Origin: Aspidiotus rigidus
Taxonomy: Eukaryota > Arthropoda > Insecta > Hemiptera > Diaspididae
Length of the DNA: 64,000 nt
Direction of reading: 5' to 3'
NCBI GenBank assembly: GCA_035079385.1
Contig: JAVHKY010000049.1
Coordinates: forward strand, 930,001 to 994,000
Translations under genes and position numbers: made by a program
The notes under the pieces: generated by a model
The model's database searches: none
The model's input: the letters and a program-made list of their open reading frames with translations, nothing else
Told to the model about the DNA's origin: nothing
Part shown: positions 60,086 through 64,000 of the stretch, one piece after another
Numbering within the stretch: the stretch's first letter is position 1
Layout: every line of letters begins with the position of its first letter

Positions 60086-61920
60086 AAGAACATTAATTTT
60101 TAAATTTCAAATTTTATTTTAAATATATTTATTTATCTGCGAGTTTACGAGCAATATGACAGTTGATTCATTCCTAAGAAATCGGCTGGAAATTTTGGGC
60201 AAAAATGAGTGACTGCGGTTTGCATGAGAATACACATAGACCAGAAAAAAGAGTAAAAATATAGGTAGATGTTGAGGAAAAATCTACTCAAAATGGATCA
60301 AGGTATCTCCCAAAATATCTGCCCAGAGAAATCTTAGTCAAAATTGAGTAATAGATACAATATCAATTTTAGACTAAGAAACGAGGAAAAATTCCATTTT
60401 GTGTTAACAATTATAACGACCAAAAGATGGGTCGAAATGTATTCCGCATAGTGATCAAAAATCAACCAATAATAAGATCAAAATTTAGTAGGAATAATAT
60501 CAGACCAACAATCAACTGAAATGAATAGACAAAATTTGGTCGATTTATCTCAAAAATTTACTAGAAATCAACCATTTTCTGATGGTACCATAATATTTAC
60601 TTCAGACCAAGTCCATATGAGATTGATTTGAAATCAACCAAAATAAATCATAAAAGAACTGCAAATTAACTTGAAATAGAAACAATGCGATAAAGCAGAC
60701 AATTTTAGGTCAATCGAAAAATTTTGAGAAGTTGACTGAAAATTGACTCTAGATTGGCCTCAATTTGAGATCAATTAGAAGTCAAGCGGCGTATACTTTC
60801 AAAGTACTACAAATTAAGAGCGAGGCAACTGAGGAGCCAATTACAGGTTTGGAGAAGTCGATTCAAATTTGAATCTGGGACTAGTAAACGTCAATTCACA
60901 GTTGAGCAGTGTATATTACTAGCGAACTACAAATTGACTGGAATTTGACCCAACAGAGAAGTCAATTTCAGGTTAATGAAAAAATTGGGTGAATTCAAAT
61001 TGAAATCAACTTCACATAACGAGATAACCACAAATTGACTTGATATTAACTCAACAGAGCAGTCCATTTCAGGTTGATGAAAGAATCTTCAGAAATCAAC
61101 TACTGGAAATTGACTCTGGATATTGGGTCAACGTGGTTTTGATTTGAAATCAACCAGAGTACATCACAAAAGACACTGCGCTGCAAAGTGACTTGAAACC
61201 AACGCGATAGGGCAGACAATTTTAGGTCAATTGAAAAATTTTGAGAAGTTGACTGAAAATTGACTCCAGATCGGCGTTGATTAGTCAACCAGCGTACATT
61301 TATAGAGCACTACAGATTTGAAGGGATGCGACGCCACCAAGCAGCCAATTCCAGGTCGTTGAAACAATTTGGCAAAGTTGACTCAAATTTGACTCCAGGA
61401 CGGGTAAACATTAATTTGAGGTCAATTTGAAGTTGGTCAGCGTAAATGACCAGAGAACTACAAATTAACCAGAATTTGTCCCAACAAAGTAGTCAATTTT
61501 TGGTTGATGAGAAAATTCGGAAGATTGACTTAAAATTGAGTTGATATGATGTCGAGCAACGTACATCACCAGATAATTACAAATTGATTTTAGATTGATA
61601 GAAAAATTTGAAGAAATCAACTGTAGATTGAGTCGATATGATTTCATTTTGAAATCAACCAGAGCCCATCAGAGAACTGCGAATTGGGTTGAAATCAACA
61701 CTTAATGTTGGGTTGCTAGAATCGTTTGCTAAGTTGACTGAAAATTGACTCCAGATCGGCGTCACTTTGAAGTCGACCAACAAAATTTCCAGAGCACTAC
61801 AAATCGACGTAATAAAGCAGCCAATTTTAGGTTGATCAAACAATATGCAAAATTTGACTCAAATTTGACTCCTGGTTGACGTCAATCCGAGGTCAATTTA
61901 TAGTCAACCAGCGTACATTA

Positions 61921-62236
61921 AAAAAAAATTCTTATTTAATATTTTAAAAAAATTTTATATCAATATTAATTTTTTTATTAATATGAATTTATATGTATTA
62001 AATATAAATTTTAGTCGAAAAATTAAATTTAAAAAATTTTATGAAAATATTTTTAATTGAAACATTTTTTATTAGTATATAATTTTAAATAATATTAATA
62101 ATATTAAAAAATAATTTACAACAAATTTAATTTTATTAATTTTTAATTTAATAAATTAAATTATCTATTTAAAATTTTGTAAAAAAAATTTAATAAATAA
62201 TTTCTATTTTAAAAATTATAATAATTTAAATAGAAA
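61921..62236. pseudogene. second AT-rich insertion, probable numt B
   Basis: Roughly 315 bp of almost pure A/T (for example ttaataatattaaaaaataa) replaces part of a repeat unit, with boundaries as sharp as those of the first insertion. I cannot assign a mitochondrial gene; the call rests on composition and position. Confidence 0.5.
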
Positions 62237-62830
62237 AACACAAATCAACTTGGAATCAACGGACTAAAGTAATTGATTTTAGGTCGATACAGAGGTGTGA
62301 TGAGTCGACCTCCAAAAACCAGATTCTTGCCCCCGCCCCCCAGAAAATTATCAACAACCCCCCCCCCCTCCAAATTGCGTTGAGGGTTCGTCCTCAAGAA
62401 ACCCCTCTCACCGCACCACTGGGTTAATAAAAAATTTGGAAAGGAGTCCATTCAAAATCAATCCCCTATTGACGTCAATTTGAGGTCGATTCATAGCCAA
62501 CCAGCGTACATATACGAGTATTCTGAACACTCGATACAAATCAATTCGAAATGAAAACAACAAAGCAGTCAATTTCAGGGCAATTGAAAAATTTGGAGAA
62601 TGAGGCTCAAAATCAACTACAGTTTGACAATCGTTTGAGGTCGATTTAAAGTATATCAGCATACATTTAAAGAAAATTGAAAATCAACTCTTAGTCGACG
62701 CTACAGGATGGTATGGATATCAAGTCATTAAAAAAAGTCCAGTGAAGTCGACCTAAGATCGCCCTAAGATTGACGTTTCATATATTTATAAATTGGCTGA
62801 CATCGACTTCGTCATTTCAACCAAAACTTT

Positions 62831-63396
62831 GAGAGAAGCAAACTCCCGGTGATACGTTGACTATCGGTTGACGCTGCGTGGACCAAAGTCACCGGTCGGT
62901 ATGGTTCATCAGCTAGCAGAGCAAGTTACGTTCTGTGCTTCAACACCCTCCCTAATCATTACCGACGCTACTCCTCAAATTAGCACTCGCTACACTTACA
63001 ATACCTACTTATAAACTGTCATCATTATTGGAAAAAAGCAGTGCATTGTGCACATACGTCAGGTAATTCATTGCACACGAATTAGGAAACCTTGACTAAG
63101 TTCGAGAGTTGAAGTAAAGCCAACCTTTACAAATTGTGTATTGAATAGGTCAGGGCGTCGACTAATTTTTTTTCCGCATATACGCGAGCTTTATTCCTAC
63201 CGATTGAGGGCACGATAGTTTCTGTACGAAACTTTTTCTAAAGCAAGGCGAAAGTTACCTAGAAAATCATTTCGAAACCCGCGACTTCAATTTAGAAACT
63301 TGGATCCGCGAAAATGACCTTCGAAAGTAGAATATCAGTCAAGGCTTACTAATTTTTTCCGCGATGCGCTCGAAAAACGTTTTGATTACGCGTCGG
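62831..63396. other. no gene recognised
   Basis: Transition from the decayed repeat to more balanced, CpG-containing sequence. No frame of note. Confidence 0.4.
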
Positions 63397-63403
63397 TTAC
63401 GTA

Positions 63404-63667
63404 ATGGATGCCATTTCACGGCCCTCTGACGTGAGTAGCGCCGGGCTTGTCGAACTCGTGCGAGAGGAGGACGCTGACACGCGTTGTGCGGGCGGATTCG
63501 TCCTTACCCACCACGTGTCAGTGCGGGAAAGAAAACGCGAAAAGAAGGAACAACAAAAATATGAATCCGTATTATCGGTAGGTGAACGTGGTGAACTCTC
63601 AAATGTCCCTACAGGGTACGAATGTAGTTGTGAGCTACTGTGCGATACATTAATAATATCCGCATAA
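63404..63667 (+). other. CpG-richer segment with an unassigned ORF / possible first exon
   Basis: An 87-codon frame starts at ATG 63404 (MDAISRPSDVSSAGLVELVR). The sequence tctgac|gtgagt nine codons in is an excellent splice donor, so the true coding part may be only that short start. A 121-codon frame covers the opposite strand. Neither shows a known domain. CpG richness suggests a promoter/first-exon region of a gene to the right. Confidence 0.3.
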
Positions 63668-64000
63668 GCCTGTAGAGTACACTCGTTCAGATAAGAACAG
63701 TGACCCAGTTTCTGTTCGTTAAAACTTGAACGTTTTTTAATCGATCTTTTCCGGGCACACACCCAATTCGCGGTGCTGAGTAGAAAATTGCAAATCCTCA
63801 GTTCTATACTTGCATCGCATTACACTTTTGAATGCATTATAGTCGTCCGAGAGTAATTATAAATATTCTCGAGGATCTTTGAAAGTGAAATTTAAAACAG
63901 GGCACCTGCCTCGACTATAGGTACGTATACTTATAGGTAAATTATGCGCAGCGAGTTTGCATTAATGAGTAAGCTACTTTTTTTTGTCCTCTCTACCTCT

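Larger units (their letters stand above)
59250..60140. pseudogene. nuclear mitochondrial insertion (numt A): mosaic of cox2, cob and cox1 pieces
   Basis: A ~0.9-kb block of far higher AT content than its surroundings, read with TGA as Trp. It holds the end of cox2 on the plus strand, then a C-terminal cob piece and a cox1 N-terminal piece on the minus strand. Sharp composition boundaries with the flanking repeat mark an insertion. Frameshifts in the cob and cox1 parts show it is non-functional. Confidence 0.8.
58590..62830. repeat. ancient, highly diverged ~120-130-bp tandem repeat, interrupted by mitochondrial DNA
   Basis: Words such as caaattgactc, ggtcaattt, agtcaaccagcgtacat, agagcactacaaattgac, cagccaattttaggt and gaaaaatttggagaagttga recur in the same order every ~110-160 bp. 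A left-hand subfamily (58590-59170) uses aaacggtctat, atattaa and accacc. Copies are strongly diverged. Short minus-strand frames (for example 61100-61288, with VNFQSTSQNFSIDLKLSAL) are by-products of the repeat and not genes. Confidence 0.75.

Noticed and set aside
61100..62662. Several 60-84-codon minus-strand frames sharing NFSI.LK words
   Set aside because: The similarity comes from the underlying decayed DNA repeat, and the frames are interrupted between units.

Overview
The window looks like nuclear DNA of an arthropod, most likely an insect. It has GT-AG introns, a RAB3IP/Sec2-type gene split into seven coding exons, many Penelope-like retroelements and cut-and-paste DNA transposons, and long tandem satellites. 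AT-rich mitochondrial insertions use TGA as tryptophan. No prokaryotic operon, tRNA, rRNA or CRISPR is visible. The very AT-rich, divergent mitochondrial pieces would suit a sternorrhynchan hemipteran such as a scale insect, but that is a guess; species level cannot be read from the sequence.

Layout. 0-3.4 kb: no gene, two fold-back elements. 3.4-13.5 kb: about 20 head-to-tail copies of a ~495-bp satellite with higher-order duplications and a conserved hairpin in each unit. 13.8-15.6 kb: a small fold-back and a dead Penelope-like fragment (minus strand). 16.0-21.2 kb: a second array (~160-bp unit) with an internally inverted block and a 523-bp higher-order repeat present three times. 21.2-24.1 kb: a 5'-truncated Penelope-like copy, a dispersed repeat module and a Ty3/Gypsy integrase tail. 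24.1-27.9 kb: no confident gene. 27.9-35.8 kb: the one complete host gene, a RAB3IP/Rabin8-like guanine-exchange factor for Rab GTPases, modelled as 446 residues, with one probable GC-AG intron. 37-42 kb: a polyadenylated retrocopy-like ORF, an open 499-aa Penelope-like reverse transcriptase/GIY-YIG ORF embedded in a 45-bp minisatellite, microsatellites and another Penelope-like remnant. 44-47.5 kb: two non-LTR retrotransposon fragments and a minus-strand Penelope-like fragment whose tail is a fold-back with a hammerhead-like core. 48.8-49.9 kb: a CpG-rich TATA promoter and the first coding exon of a class-V aminotransferase-like gene that runs out of the window. 50.9-56.3 kb: a hammerhead-like motif, a pogo/Tigger-like element, two hAT-like elements, a Penelope-like remnant and a GGTTC-rich inverted-repeat element. 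58.6-62.8 kb: a decayed ~120-130-bp tandem repeat interrupted by two mitochondrial insertions. 62.8-64 kb: CpG-richer DNA with an unassigned ORF.

The two host genes have no evident functional link. The rest is a record of repeat turnover in which Penelope-like elements recur (at least six loci), several beside minisatellites or carrying self-cleaving-ribozyme-like tails. Small ORFs inside the satellites are by-products of repeat lengths near multiples of three and are not called as genes.
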